A DNA stretch of 64,000 nucleotides from a virus (IMGVR_UViG_3300017917_001903:22857-86856); one strand, 5' to 3'; positions 55,530 through 64,000 are shown, numbered from the stretch's first letter. The notes: a model not told the origin generated them from the letters alone. Translations and numbers: made by a program.

Positions 55530-56806
55530 TAGTGTACAGTTGGTAGTTGACTATAATCTACTTCATAGAAACCGTCAATGCCTAAACGCACTGCTGAATC
55601 GTACTTAGTACCTACTAGCTCTTGAGCTAATACGCCTGTATAAGTTACAGTGTCGTTCAAGTAGTTGTATGAGTAGAAATTAATACCATCTACTGTAGCA
55701 ACCTTAGCAATGTTTTCTTTTAGACGCTGGTCGCTCTTAAAGAACTTCTTAGCGCCTTTGCTTACGTCCTTAGTAGTTTTTGATGCGCCCTTGCTGATGT
55801 CATTACCTACATCAGATGCACCTTTGGCAACATCATTTGCTGCTTTGTTGGCAGCATCGGCTGCATCTTTGGCTGCTTTCTCTGCTGCTTTAGCTGCATC
55901 GTCTGCTGCCTTCTGTGCGGCAGCGGCTTGCTCTTTAGCAATGCGATCTGCTTCTGCAGCCGCATCTGCGGCTGCTTTGGCTGCGTCATCTGCTGCCTTA
56001 GCAGCTTGGTTAGCAGTATCGATAGCTGGATTTAGATCAACGTTCATGTTAACATCGCCTTCTAAACCAACTAGTAATGCAGCATCGCCTGAAATACCTA
56101 CACTGACTTCGCCGTCTTTGTATGTAGCATGTGCTTCACCTTCAGCGCCAACTTGTGCGCCAATACTTGCGCCAGCACTACCACTAACTTCTGCGCTGCC
56201 TACTGCGGTTTTGATCTTAGCTGAACCGCCAGCATCTACCCCAACACTAGCACCAGCAATAGCGCCGCCGCTTACGCTTGCACCGTTCTCACCAATTGAT
56301 GCGCTACCGCCTGCTCTAGCATATGCATCTGCATTAGCGTTAACACCACCTTGTGCTGAAACGCCTGCTAGGTCAACCCCGCCAATACCAACACTTGCAT
56401 CACCGCTTGCACTTGCACCTGCGCTAGCACTTGCTTCTGCGCCAACGTTTGCACCGGCCGATGCGTTCTTACCGTCCCATCCACCGTGTGCTTCTGCACT
56501 TGCTTCTACGCTAGCTTCTGCACTGGCTTGTCCCGAAGCGCCTGCTGTTGCTGTGGCATCTACACCACCTGCAATTTCTTGCTTGGCGTGTGCTTCTGCT
56601 GAACCTTCTGCGCTAGCATTAGCTGACACACCTGCACTTGCACCTGCACTTGCATATGAACCGTCTACACCTGCACTTGCACCAGCATGGGCTTCGCCAC
56701 CTGCGCTTGCTGACCCACCAGCACTTGCGCCAGCTTTGTCATTACCTGTTGATGTGGATGCACCAGTTGATGCGCCTCCGCTTACTCCTACCTTTTCTTC
56801 AGCCAT
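55529..56806 (-). CDS. Gly/Ala/Ser-repeat fibre with S74 chaperone domain
   Basis: 425 aa. Residues 8-250 are imperfect repeats of small residues (GASAGG, ASAEGSAEAH, GANVGAEASASAG), a silk-like or beta-helix pattern. 250-340 is an Ala-rich coiled coil (DDAAKAAADAAAEADRIAKE). The last 70 residues, SDQRLKENIAKVATVDG, then YTGVLAQELVG, form an S74 intramolecular chaperone with the Ser and Lys for self-cleavage. Trimeric fibre is likely. Followed by an oxygenase gene. Confidence 0.88.
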   Translation of the reverse strand: MAEEKVGVSGGASTGASTSTGNDKAGASAGGSASAGGEAHAGASAGVDGSYASAGASAGVSANASAEGSAEAHAKQEIAGGVDATATAGASGQASAEASVEASAEAHGGWDGKNASAGANVGAEASASAGASASGDASVGIGGVDLAGVSAQGGVNANADAYARAGGSASIGENGASVSGGAIAGASVGVDAGGSAKIKTAVGSAEVSGSAGASIGAQVGAEGEAHATYKDGEVSVGISGDAALLVGLEGDVNMNVDLNPAIDTANQAAKAADDAAKAAADAAAEADRIAKEQAAAAQKAADDAAKAAEKAAKDAADAANKAANDVAKGASDVGNDISKGASKTTKDVSKGAKKFFKSDQRLKENIAKVATVDGINFYSYNYLNDTVTYTGVLAQELVGTKYDSAVRLGIDGFYEVDYSQLPTVH

Positions 56807-56818
56807 TGTGTGTACCTC

Positions 56819-59581
56819 TTATTTTTTAAGTGTTAATTCAATCGTTAGATATGAATTGCCGTCTGCGCCGGTGACAGATTTTTCTCCGGCTACTTCATAG
56901 TCAGGCATTAGCCTTGTAGCTCTGCGTGCCAGTGTTCTATAAAGTTTAATTCTACTCTCATCATCTGCTTTACTAGCGATGATAACGCCTGTTGGCTTTT
57001 GCTGTTCTACTTCTTTTTGTAAAATAGCTGCCACTGTACTAAACACACGAACTGCGTCACCTGTACCAGTTTTGCCAGTTTTGGGCTTACCAGTTTTCAT
57101 ATCAGTGAGGTCAAAATGTATTTCTAGTTTATTAGACATATCTGGACTTTGACGATTGAACACTTGTACGCGATATAATTGGCCCGAATCTGTTTGGAAG
57201 CGGTATGCACGTTTGTCTGGTGTTTTTACATTTTGGATATAGTCGTATGGACTATCAGCTAGCTCGTTAACAATTGAGTATAGTCTGCCAGGCTTTTTAT
57301 TTTCTACAGGAAAGACTGGGTCTGGACTTTTAAAGTCTTGCTTGCGCATGATTGTTTTAGCTACTAAATCAAGCTCTTGGGTATCTCTGTCCCATTTTAA
57401 AACAAATGGCATGTTAACATTAGTTTGCATGTCTTTCATTACAGCTTCAGCATCAGGTCCCATCTGTGCAATAGGTTTACCCCAACGTTTAAACTCTTGT
57501 TTAAACAAACGTGTCAGTTCAGCAGGTGTAATTGGTTTTACATTACGAGCATCGTTAACACGATCAATGAAATGACGAGTAAAGTTTACATCAATACCAA
57601 CCTTGCTGAATAGCTTGTCAGCATATTGTTCGATAACATCTAAATCAGCCTGTGAAACATCTTCGCCTAATTTGCCTGTGTGAATTTCTGGCTCTTCGTG
57701 TGATCCGCCAATATCTTTCCATGCAACGCCCAGTCGGTCTAGTGTCTTTTTCATTTTCTCCATTTCTTCTGGTGAAGCAAATGTAATAGTCATGTCCGAT
57801 GGTCCAACACCTAACTCATGCTTGTCGTAGTTTGCAAGACTAGTATAGTGTTGCCCTAGCTTATAAAAGTCCATGTCATCGGATTTATCTACAACTAGTG
57901 TGTATTTTGGTGCTGTTAAGTTTGAATGTTGATAGCCAGGCTCGTCGGGTTCTACTGGTGCTTTCTCGCCCATGTGCTTAAAATATTGAACTTGGCGCTC
58001 ACGCTTTTCTGCACCAGCTTTGCTAGGATATGTACCTAAATTCTTTTTACCGTCTTTACTGTATAATCTGTATCCGCCTTTTACTTTGCGAATAGTTTCG
58101 TCAACACCTGCTCCTAGATACTTATCCAATGTTGCTTTAACATCACTAATGTTGCCCACGTGGCCTTTATACTTAACACCAATGCCGCCGGCATTAGTCC
58201 ACTTCTCGAGATACTTAGGATAGTCGTCAATAAGAATGTTTGGTGTACCATCTGGCTGTGTAGCAAACTGTGCTTTGTCGCCGGTGAAGTGCATGCCTTT
58301 AGGTTGGATCTTTAGATACTTACGTACCCATGCTGCTTTGTGTTTAGCACTGCCTTCACGGTCATACTTAAGTGGCGAACTGAGAATGTACCAGTCGCCG
58401 CCGCTCATTTGATTGACCATTGCGATAAGTTGATCTGCTTGATCATACTTAGGCAAAGTATAAAAGAAATCAGTGCCAGAAAATGATGCCATTGCATCTT
58501 CAATATCTTGTAATGCTAGCGCACGCGGTTCTGCGTGCCCTGTTGCAGCCGTAACACCAGCATAGAAGTTAGCAAGTACGCCGTCCATGTCTACGTAAAC
58601 TTTTGGCTTGCCTTGTGGTGCTTCCTCGTTGCGGATGCCTTTGCTCTTAGTACCGCCTTGACGTCTAATTGCGTTTAATTCATCATATGCAGAAACAACT
58701 GTGTTTAGAGTATTAGACAACTGCTTAACATGTTGTGCTGCACTACGGAATGCTTGTCCATGATCGACTTCTAAATCTTTTGCTAAACTTGATGCTTCTC
58801 TGCGAGCCTTGTTGCGCAATCCAGCCAAGCTATAACGGCCAGCACCACCGAGGACTAATACCTCAGTGTTGTCCATGGGGGCATCTTTATCTAATCTATA
58901 GATGACTTTACTGTCTACATCTTCTTCAGTTACACTTTTTTGTAACTGTGCTTTACTGATCCAATCACGTGCTTGTGCAGTTACTGGTGCGTCAATAAAC
59001 CTGTCTACTCTTTTCAGTGGAGTATTAAAATCTGGATTCTCATCGTTGATTACTTCAACGAAGTTTTCGCCAAACACTTCAGCTAGCTGGACTTTGTTTT
59101 CCTGTACTTGCTTGTGAGACTTCAAAACAATTTCTGATGGAACTTTTCTATCACGCATTAAGTTTCGTTGTAGCGCAATTTTTAAACTGGTGTTAACAAA
59201 CACCATCATTGTTTGATAGCCAATTGCTTCTAACTCAATCTTCAGCTTGACCATCTTGTTTACATCTTTAGCAGTGCCATCAATGATAAGACCTAAGCGA
59301 CCATCTAGATACATGTCTTGCTTTTTCTTAGTAATGTCTTTAGCACGCTGACGTGCAACATCACGTTCTGGTTGCTCTTCGGGCGGCATTTCAAAACTTA
59401 GATTACGTTTACGCATTAAATATTCAAATGCGTCATCGCTATTAACTACTTTTAGTCCACGTGAAACAAGTCCTAGTTGAGCAGCTACATAACTCTTGCC
59501 GCTACCAGGGCCGCCGGCCAAAAAGATAGCTTTAAAAATTCCAGGGTCGTTAGGACCTTCTTGTAAGTCAGTAAATCTCAT
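56819..59581 (-). CDS. 920-aa kinase/phosphatase fusion, head-type leader
   Basis: 920 aa. Leader MRFTDLQEG with LQE site. Residues 15-200: P-loop kinase (AIFLAGGPGSGKSYVAAQ, then LGLIIDGTAKD). About 325-500: HAD-type 5'(3')-nucleotidase with YVDMDGVLANFYAGV and NILIDDYPKYLEKW. From about 650, NFTRHFIDRVNDARNVKPIT and FVLKWDRDTQELDLVAKTIM, a domain I recall from phage proteins, possibly nuclease-like. The N-terminal kinase plus HAD domain order recalls T4 polynucleotide kinase-phosphatase. A DNA- or RNA-end repair enzyme carried in the head is a hypothesis. Confidence 0.7.
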   Translation of the reverse strand: MRFTDLQEGPNDPGIFKAIFLAGGPGSGKSYVAAQLGLVSRGLKVVNSDDAFEYLMRKRNLSFEMPPEEQPERDVARQRAKDITKKKQDMYLDGRLGLIIDGTAKDVNKMVKLKIELEAIGYQTMMVFVNTSLKIALQRNLMRDRKVPSEIVLKSHKQVQENKVQLAEVFGENFVEVINDENPDFNTPLKRVDRFIDAPVTAQARDWISKAQLQKSVTEEDVDSKVIYRLDKDAPMDNTEVLVLGGAGRYSLAGLRNKARREASSLAKDLEVDHGQAFRSAAQHVKQLSNTLNTVVSAYDELNAIRRQGGTKSKGIRNEEAPQGKPKVYVDMDGVLANFYAGVTAATGHAEPRALALQDIEDAMASFSGTDFFYTLPKYDQADQLIAMVNQMSGGDWYILSSPLKYDREGSAKHKAAWVRKYLKIQPKGMHFTGDKAQFATQPDGTPNILIDDYPKYLEKWTNAGGIGVKYKGHVGNISDVKATLDKYLGAGVDETIRKVKGGYRLYSKDGKKNLGTYPSKAGAEKRERQVQYFKHMGEKAPVEPDEPGYQHSNLTAPKYTLVVDKSDDMDFYKLGQHYTSLANYDKHELGVGPSDMTITFASPEEMEKMKKTLDRLGVAWKDIGGSHEEPEIHTGKLGEDVSQADLDVIEQYADKLFSKVGIDVNFTRHFIDRVNDARNVKPITPAELTRLFKQEFKRWGKPIAQMGPDAEAVMKDMQTNVNMPFVLKWDRDTQELDLVAKTIMRKQDFKSPDPVFPVENKKPGRLYSIVNELADSPYDYIQNVKTPDKRAYRFQTDSGQLYRVQVFNRQSPDMSNKLEIHFDLTDMKTGKPKTGKTGTGDAVRVFSTVAAILQKEVEQQKPTGVIIASKADDESRIKLYRTLARRATRLMPDYEVAGEKSVTGADGNSYLTIELTLKK

Positions 59582-59614
59582 AGCAATAGTGTTCCATTTA
59601 TTGCTATATTTATC
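59580..59614 (-). promoter_or_regulatory. Late promoter and hairpin over a start codon
   Basis: GATAAATA 59614-59607, then a 9-bp perfect stem ATAGCAATA/TATTGCTAT (59607-59599 with 59588-59580) with the RBS (TGGAA) in the loop and the ATG at the stem end. A late start near 59601 removes most of the 5' arm. Confidence 0.65.
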
Positions 59615-59628
59615 ACTTTTATCAAATG

Positions 59629-60504
59629 TTAAATAATTTTACTATGCAGGTCTGTTTTTGTTCTATCCCATTGAAGATCAGACACAGGACAACGTGAACA
59701 CACATCTTCAGGTGCATGAATCTGAGACCAGCTGTCTGCATTGTGGTCAGACAGCAAATCGTAAGGCACATAGTCTCTTAAGAATTGCCAGCTACTGTTG
59801 TATAAATTTTTAGATTCAACAACTTTTAACAACATTGCCGTCATTGGGCATTTGTAGATTTTGCCGTCTTTAATGTGCGGTGTAGGACATAAGCATTTTT
59901 TAAATGCATCTTCTTTAGAATTATTAAATCTCACAGGTAACTCGTGTTCATCTAGCAATGGATATTTCCATTCTATGCCCGAGTTATATGTAAAGCGAAT
60001 ACCAATTCTATTGTAAATTGCTATACGATCATATTTTTGTGTGATGCTGTGTTTACATAAAAATCGTTTAACTTCATCCGCTGGTATGTTTAAAAACTCA
60101 GCTATACTATTGCATAAATTTGTTATGTACTTAGAATCAATTTTAGGATCATAGTGTACACTAATTGACACTAATAGTTTAGGATCGGTGTCTATTACTT
60201 CTTTAAGCCATTTGTTTTTATGTAGTAGTAAACCGTTGGTAGTAAGTGTATACTTTTTTGCAGGCGCAAGTTTTTTAATCAACTTGGGCAAGTGGGGATA
60301 CATTAATGTTTCCCCACCGGCTATTTCTATATGAGCTACTTCAAAACGATCAAATAAAATATCTAAATCTCTATCCCAGTGTACTTCATCTGGTATGTTT
60401 CTAGTTTCTAAATGATTAGAGTAATTAACACAACCTCTACAAGACAGATTGCAATTAAATGTAGGATGATATACTACATCGTTGAGAAGAATTTTTTCCG
60501 GCAT
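59629..60504 (-). CDS. Radical SAM enzyme
   Basis: 291 aa. YHPTFNCNLSCRGCVNYS has CxxxCxxC (C18, C22, C25), HIEIAGGETLMYP the GGE motif, KYTLTTNGLLL and ISVHYDP later barrel motifs. The C-terminal Cys set (CLCPTPHIKDGKIYKCPMTA and VCSRCPVSD) suggests SPASM-type auxiliary clusters. Substrate unknown; it sits between two head-type genes. Confidence 0.88.
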   Translation of the reverse strand: MPEKILLNDVVYHPTFNCNLSCRGCVNYSNHLETRNIPDEVHWDRDLDILFDRFEVAHIEIAGGETLMYPHLPKLIKKLAPAKKYTLTTNGLLLHKNKWLKEVIDTDPKLLVSISVHYDPKIDSKYITNLCNSIAEFLNIPADEVKRFLCKHSITQKYDRIAIYNRIGIRFTYNSGIEWKYPLLDEHELPVRFNNSKEDAFKKCLCPTPHIKDGKIYKCPMTAMLLKVVESKNLYNSSWQFLRDYVPYDLLSDHNADSWSQIHAPEDVCSRCPVSDLQWDRTKTDLHSKII

Positions 60505-60507
60505 AGA

Positions 60508-61077
60508 TCACGATGTTAATCTTGCGTTAATTATTTCCCAATTGATTATGCGCCAAATATTATCTAGATATTTGCTTTTGTCGTGTTCGTAGTCTAGTGC
60601 CCAGGCATGTTCCCACCAGTCGACTAATAATGCAATATCATTTTTAATTTCATGGTTGGCGATAGTTTTAATCTCGCCCTTCTTACTGAGGTATACCCAA
60701 CCGCTACCTTGTATAGCCATAGCGGCTTCTTTAAACTTATCTTTAAAGTTTTCAAAACTTTCATAATGAGCCATGATAAGACTTGAAGATAGACCGTGAG
60801 GTCTGTTACCGCTTACCGGTTTCTTAAATTGTGGGAACAGTACATTATGTAAAAATGCGCCAGCTTCATTAAAATCTGGGTCACCATCGCTAGCATTAAA
60901 ACGTTCTACATAACCTTTGTGTAATTTGTTATAGTGATACTTCATCGCTTCTTCGCTGATCACAGGCTCAAGGTCGTCGAGCTCGTATGGCAAACGCTCA
61001 CGCACTAGCCATGGCCTATTACCAATACTCATTATTGATGATGGCTTTGCACCTTCCTCTAAGTGACTTAATTTCAT
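60508..61077 (-). CDS. Fe/Mn superoxide dismutase with head-type leader
   Basis: 189 aa. The leader MKLSHLEEG (LEE) precedes a full SOD: LPYELDDLEPVISEEAMKYHYNKLHKGYV with metal ligand His48, GAFLHNVLF (His77), FKEAAMAIQGSGWVYLS and LLVDWWEHAWALDYEHDK with Asp153 and His157. All four metal ligands are kept, so it may be active; the usual Trp/Gln environment is partly changed. SOD turns superoxide into oxygen and peroxide, the substrate of the AhpC/AhpD pair encoded at 29766-31410. Confidence 0.85.
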   Translation of the reverse strand: MKLSHLEEGAKPSSIMSIGNRPWLVRERLPYELDDLEPVISEEAMKYHYNKLHKGYVERFNASDGDPDFNEAGAFLHNVLFPQFKKPVSGNRPHGLSSSLIMAHYESFENFKDKFKEAAMAIQGSGWVYLSKKGEIKTIANHEIKNDIALLVDWWEHAWALDYEHDKSKYLDNIWRIINWEIINARLTS

Positions 61078-63087
61078 TTAGATTTTTCCAGATTTCTTAA
61101 GATTTAACTGCAAGAACATTTCTGTTGGGCCTGCCTTGGTTGGAATAAAGCTAACACCAGGGGCGCCAGCGTGTGGACCAGCAAAGAAGTCAGCAAATTC
61201 TTGTGCGCTAGTAATGTAAACTGTTTTCTTAGCGTTAAGGACTAAGCCAAGCAATGCAGCAAAGCCGCTTTTTTCTTTGTAGTCTTCATAGTTTGCAATA
61301 GCAAAATCTTTAAGTACAGCTGATGCGTTTGAGTTATTTTTAAAGCTGGTAGCAATAAACTTTGCAGCCTTGTCACTCATAAATGCACCGTATACTGCAT
61401 AAGCAATATTATATCTGCGTTGATCGCCTACTGGTAAATCATTATTCATTAACTGCACAGCATTGCCTAAACCTAAACTTGCATTAGATTGCATGTGTTG
61501 CATGATGCTAGGTATATCGTTTTGGAACTTAGACAAGATTGCTAGTACCTGAGGCTGACTTAATGGATTCATACCCAAACGTCCGCCGCCGCTGCTGGTC
61601 TCGCTACTACTTGCTTTAAGTTCTACTAGCTCATTGTCAACAACAATGTCGCCGCCGCCTTCGCTGAGCTTAATTCTGTTACTTAACATAGCAAGAGCAA
61701 ACTCACCTGGGCCTTTCTTTTGCTTGCCAGCACCATAAGGCATCAATGCTTTAAACACATCAAACGCCATTTGGCTCTTAAAGATATTAGCAAAACTATT
61801 TACGCCTGGCTTTTTAAGTTCTTCAACATTTATTGCTGTACCTGACTCTTCAAGATCATCCAGGAACACCTTGATTGTTTTGTAATCGCTTTCAACTTGA
61901 TAGATAACTTTGGTTAAAACTTTTGTAGCTGCTTCTTTGTTCATTGCTGTTTCATCGGCAATAGGCTTTGCTACTACGTTACCAATAACACTTTGAATAT
62001 GATCGCTGTTTAAGATACGCCAGATCTGGTCAACTAGTTTAGCATCACGCTCATCGCTGATGTCTAGTGTCTTGATGATTTCAGCAATCTTTGCTTGTTC
62101 AGCAGCAAGGTCATCATACTCTCTTAGCTTTACACTTTCGTTGAGATTGAGTTGTTTTATTAACATAGGATGCATCTTCTTTACATAGTTTCTTAGTATT
62201 GGTCGTAGGCAAACACCATCACCGTGTTCTGCTCGCGCACGACGAAAATCATTAATCATATTTGGATCAGGTATCGCAAAAAATGCGTTCATCTGACCTT
62301 TAATATCTGTAGCTGGGAAAGGCTTACTTAGTAAATCATTTAGTATTCTAACTTTACTGTTGTCAGGAACGCTGTCACGTAGTACGCTTTCCTTAACACT
62401 TTCAGGTACACAGTTAGGAACAGTTTTACCGCCCTTCTTCTTTGTGCCTACCGGCTTGTAACCATCCCAGCATGGATTGTCCTTGGGATTACGCAAACTC
62501 TTTTTGCGCTCATTGGTTTTTTTCTTACCGGCGCAATGTGCCTTTTGACTGAAGCCTTTGGGATTAGAACAGTTGATGCTGTCCTTGTATTTTTTTGACC
62601 ATGCTTCGTGGATGACTGCGCTGTCAACAGTTGCTAACTTTGTTAACTGCTCACCTAAGCTAAGTTGTTCTAGTTCGTTGATAAGACTTTCCATTTCAGG
62701 ATCCTGATCAATGTTAAATTTTTCATCTGGTTCAACTACGTCATATTTGTTTAGTTTGTTCTTGATAACAACCGCGTCTGGATTGTTTTCTTTATCACCA
62801 ATTGGTGTAACTACTGTGCCAACTAGCTTGCCACTTTTATCTTTAATCTCGGTATCAACAGGAATGTCTTTTACAGGCTTTGTAATAGTAGTTGGTTGCT
62901 CTGGCTCTTTTACTAGTGGTGCTTTTTGTGTTGTTGGGCTAGCTGCCTGACTTTTGGTAGTAGGACTAGCTGATGTTGCTTTGGCAACACTGCCAGTTTG
63001 TTGTTGGCCAACAGGTGTAGGTGTACCTGGCTGTAAACCATATTCCATAAGCAAATGCTCTAGAGTTTGTATATTTTTAAATTTCAT
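61078..63087 (-). CDS. Large head-type protein with nuclease-like core
   Basis: 669 aa. Leader MKFKNIQTLEHLLMEYG (LME). Residues 20-130 are Pro/Thr-rich. About 165-225 a Cys-rich block (INCSNPKGFSQKAHC, NPCWDGYKPVGTKKKGGKTV) recurs in T4-like marine phages. Near 485, GGGDIVVDNELVELKASSS looks like a PD-(D/E)XK core (D-x(n)-E-x-K). The C-terminal half is helical. Virion or injected protein with nuclease activity is a hypothesis. Confidence 0.6.
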   Translation of the reverse strand: MKFKNIQTLEHLLMEYGLQPGTPTPVGQQQTGSVAKATSASPTTKSQAASPTTQKAPLVKEPEQPTTITKPVKDIPVDTEIKDKSGKLVGTVVTPIGDKENNPDAVVIKNKLNKYDVVEPDEKFNIDQDPEMESLINELEQLSLGEQLTKLATVDSAVIHEAWSKKYKDSINCSNPKGFSQKAHCAGKKKTNERKKSLRNPKDNPCWDGYKPVGTKKKGGKTVPNCVPESVKESVLRDSVPDNSKVRILNDLLSKPFPATDIKGQMNAFFAIPDPNMINDFRRARAEHGDGVCLRPILRNYVKKMHPMLIKQLNLNESVKLREYDDLAAEQAKIAEIIKTLDISDERDAKLVDQIWRILNSDHIQSVIGNVVAKPIADETAMNKEAATKVLTKVIYQVESDYKTIKVFLDDLEESGTAINVEELKKPGVNSFANIFKSQMAFDVFKALMPYGAGKQKKGPGEFALAMLSNRIKLSEGGGDIVVDNELVELKASSSETSSGGGRLGMNPLSQPQVLAILSKFQNDIPSIMQHMQSNASLGLGNAVQLMNNDLPVGDQRRYNIAYAVYGAFMSDKAAKFIATSFKNNSNASAVLKDFAIANYEDYKEKSGFAALLGLVLNAKKTVYITSAQEFADFFAGPHAGAPGVSFIPTKAGPTEMFLQLNLKKSGKI

Positions 63088-63094
63088 TTTAATC

Positions 63095-63388
63095 TCATTT
63101 GTTCATGGACTTATTCATAGACTGCAATCTACGACTTGTTGGATTTACTCTTTTTGTTCGTCTAGACTTAAGGGACATTCTTTTACCCATTTTTGCCTTG
63201 CTTCGCTTTAAGGTTAGACGTTTTTTAAAATCTACTGGAGCACTGCATTGACTTGCTTTGCTAACTACACGACCTTTACGACGGCCGCCGGTACAACGAA
63301 CTGCACGTTTGATTTTGCTGCCTGTACGGCGCCACACCATTCTTGCTTCGACTAATGTATCTTCATTGTGTAGTTCGTTTATTTGCAT
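63095..63388 (-). CDS. Basic T4-like head protein
   Basis: 97 aa, Lys/Arg about 30 percent. Leader MQINELHNEDTLVEAR (LVE). RRTGSKIKRAVRCTGGRRKG and ASQCSAPVDFKKR form a block I recall from many T4-like phages, unassigned. Likely a DNA-binding internal protein. Confidence 0.65.
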   Translation of the reverse strand: MQINELHNEDTLVEARMVWRRTGSKIKRAVRCTGGRRKGRVVSKASQCSAPVDFKKRLTLKRSKAKMGKRMSLKSRRTKRVNPTSRRLQSMNKSMNK

Positions 63389-63389
63389 T

Positions 63390-63632
63390 TTATTTTCCTA
63401 CAAAATTAACAACTATAGCTACCACAACACTTAACAATGTTGTGACAGTAATACCAACAATACCAACTATCCAGTTTTCTAATTTATCCAAACGCTTTTC
63501 TGTGCCTTGTTTAAAATCTCTAAGCTCGGTAGTAATGTTCTCAATACGCAACATATCAGCAATTATGTGTGCTTCTAAGTTACCCGATTCTAAATACGGT
63601 TGTGGTTTTTCTTTGGTGTTTTCTTTAGACAT
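63390..63632 (-). CDS. Membrane protein with coiled coil, holin candidate
   Basis: 80 aa. Charged coiled coil (ELRDFKQGTEKRLDKLENW) then one membrane helix to the end (IVGIVGITVTTLLSVVVAIVV). This XhlA-like layout occurs in lysis accessory proteins. Head-gene neighbours make the role uncertain. Confidence 0.6.
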   Translation of the reverse strand: MSKENTKEKPQPYLESGNLEAHIIADMLRIENITTELRDFKQGTEKRLDKLENWIVGIVGITVTTLLSVVVAIVVNFVGK

Positions 63633-63633
63633 T

Positions 63634-64000
63634 TTATAGCAGATCCTGTTTTGTGAATTCCATGTTCACTGTGTTTTTGGTATCAATAGTACCATCATTC
63701 AACACAATACCATGCAACTCGTCTTGTAAAGTCTGTATACTATGCACAGCAGCTCGCTCAAAAGCAAACTTATAAATCCATCCCGCACCTGTGATGGTAG
63801 GAGCACCATAGTTTTCTAAAACCAGGCTACCAGTACCATTTAAGTAAACAGGGTCATTCATCATAATAGGCATAGCTCTCAAACCAATTACTTGTACAAC
63901 ACTTTCAAAGTCTTTTTGACTATTATCGTTGTAGTTGCCTGTGCGTGTAATGTCTAAGGTGGTGTACAGTGTATAGAACTCAATATTACCAGTTACTACT
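63634..64000 (-). CDS. Virion structural protein, 5' end beyond window
   Basis: Partial: open to the right edge, C-terminal 121 residues seen. GNIEFYTLYTTLDITRTGNY, then FESVVQVIGLRAMPIMMNDP and GWIYKFAFERAA are typical of a conserved T4-like marine phage structural protein (baseplate or neck, unassigned). A short reading from TTG 63882 would be a truncation and is not used. Confidence 0.65.
   Translation of the reverse strand, partial: VVTGNIEFYTLYTTLDITRTGNYNDNSQKDFESVVQVIGLRAMPIMMNDPVYLNGTGSLVLENYGAPTITGAGWIYKFAFERAAVHSIQTLQDELHGIVLNDGTIDTKNTVNMEFTKQDLL

Noticed and set aside
55710-56900. 396-codon plus-strand open frame
   Set aside because: Antisense to the Ala/Gly-repeat fibre gene; the open frame is a by-product of GC-rich small-residue codons and has no RBS.
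63634-63882. Complete 82-aa gene starting at TTG 63882
   Set aside because: The frame continues open to the window edge with protein-like sequence, so the gene is partial.

Overview
The window is the interior of a T4-like (Straboviridae/Kyanoviridae-type) myovirus genome. The evidence is class Ia ribonucleotide reductase (NrdA, NrdB, glutaredoxin), a gp30-type ATP ligase, a DexA-type exonuclease, a PAAR spike tip, an S74-chaperoned fibre, small basic head-type proteins, scattered tRNAs, and about 18 close matches to the T4 late promoter TATAAATA. No terminase, major capsid or replisome core lies in the window. The host is probably a proteobacterium. I favour an alphaproteobacterium because the phage carries a circularly permuted two-piece tmRNA whose tag starts ANDN, and because several promoters would give leaderless mRNAs. 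The host call is inference.
Layout. 138-5317 (minus): secreted nuclease, cell-wall hydrolase, Sm-like protein, glycosyltransferase, methyltransferase, UV endonuclease. 5402-12318 (plus): tandem virion-type paralogs, a basic head-type protein, two glycosyltransferase-like paralogs, an oxygenase and a short SDR. 12308-14788: IscU diverging from a nucleotidyltransferase-headed structural protein. 14781-24069 (minus): GH6 cellulase-like protein, peptide deformylase, many small early genes each under a near-identical sigma70 promoter, a SpeD-like protein, and a tRNA-Arg/structured RNA/tRNA-Leu unit. 24132-29378 (minus): ligase, exonuclease, two glycosyltransferases, sulfotransferase-like protein, methyltransferase and two tRNAs. 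29433-33043 (minus): secreted EF-hand protein, AhpD-TerC-AhpC operon, degenerate HNH protein, GH19 and M15 lysis enzymes. 33100-34408: tRNA-Thr, two candidate RNAs, two small proteins and the tmRNA. 34406-38751: SGNH, two Fe(II)/2OG oxygenases, SprT, three tRNAs, deaminase and PP-loop protein. 38832-42381: subtilase and a radical SAM pair. 42381-64000 (minus): PAAR, Sm-like, Grx/NrdB/NrdA, fibres, a PD-(D/E)XK nuclease and a long run of virion or head proteins, including a kinase/phosphatase fusion and a superoxide dismutase.
Themes. (1) Early genes use host sigma70 promoters (TTGAC-N16/17-TATAMT) and late genes use [TGCA]ATAAATA. Several late boxes sit next to or inside hairpins that hide or hold the ribosome binding site, so only transcripts started at the late promoter would escape the hairpin. 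This is the logic known for T4 gene e. (2) Many unrelated proteins share a short N-terminal M-[KR]-hydrophobic leader ending in [IL]-x-E, resembling T4 capsid-targeting sequences cleaved by the gp21 protease. Two of them are enzymes (SOD and the kinase/phosphatase), which suggests enzymes packed in the head. (3) Oxidative stress and Fe-S functions are enriched: AhpC, AhpD, SOD, glutaredoxin, IscU, three radical-SAM-type proteins and four 2OG oxygenases. (4) The best candidate for something undescribed is the two-piece tmRNA at 33976-34408, whose intervening segment is entirely filled by a 66-codon membrane-protein gene with its own Shine-Dalgarno.
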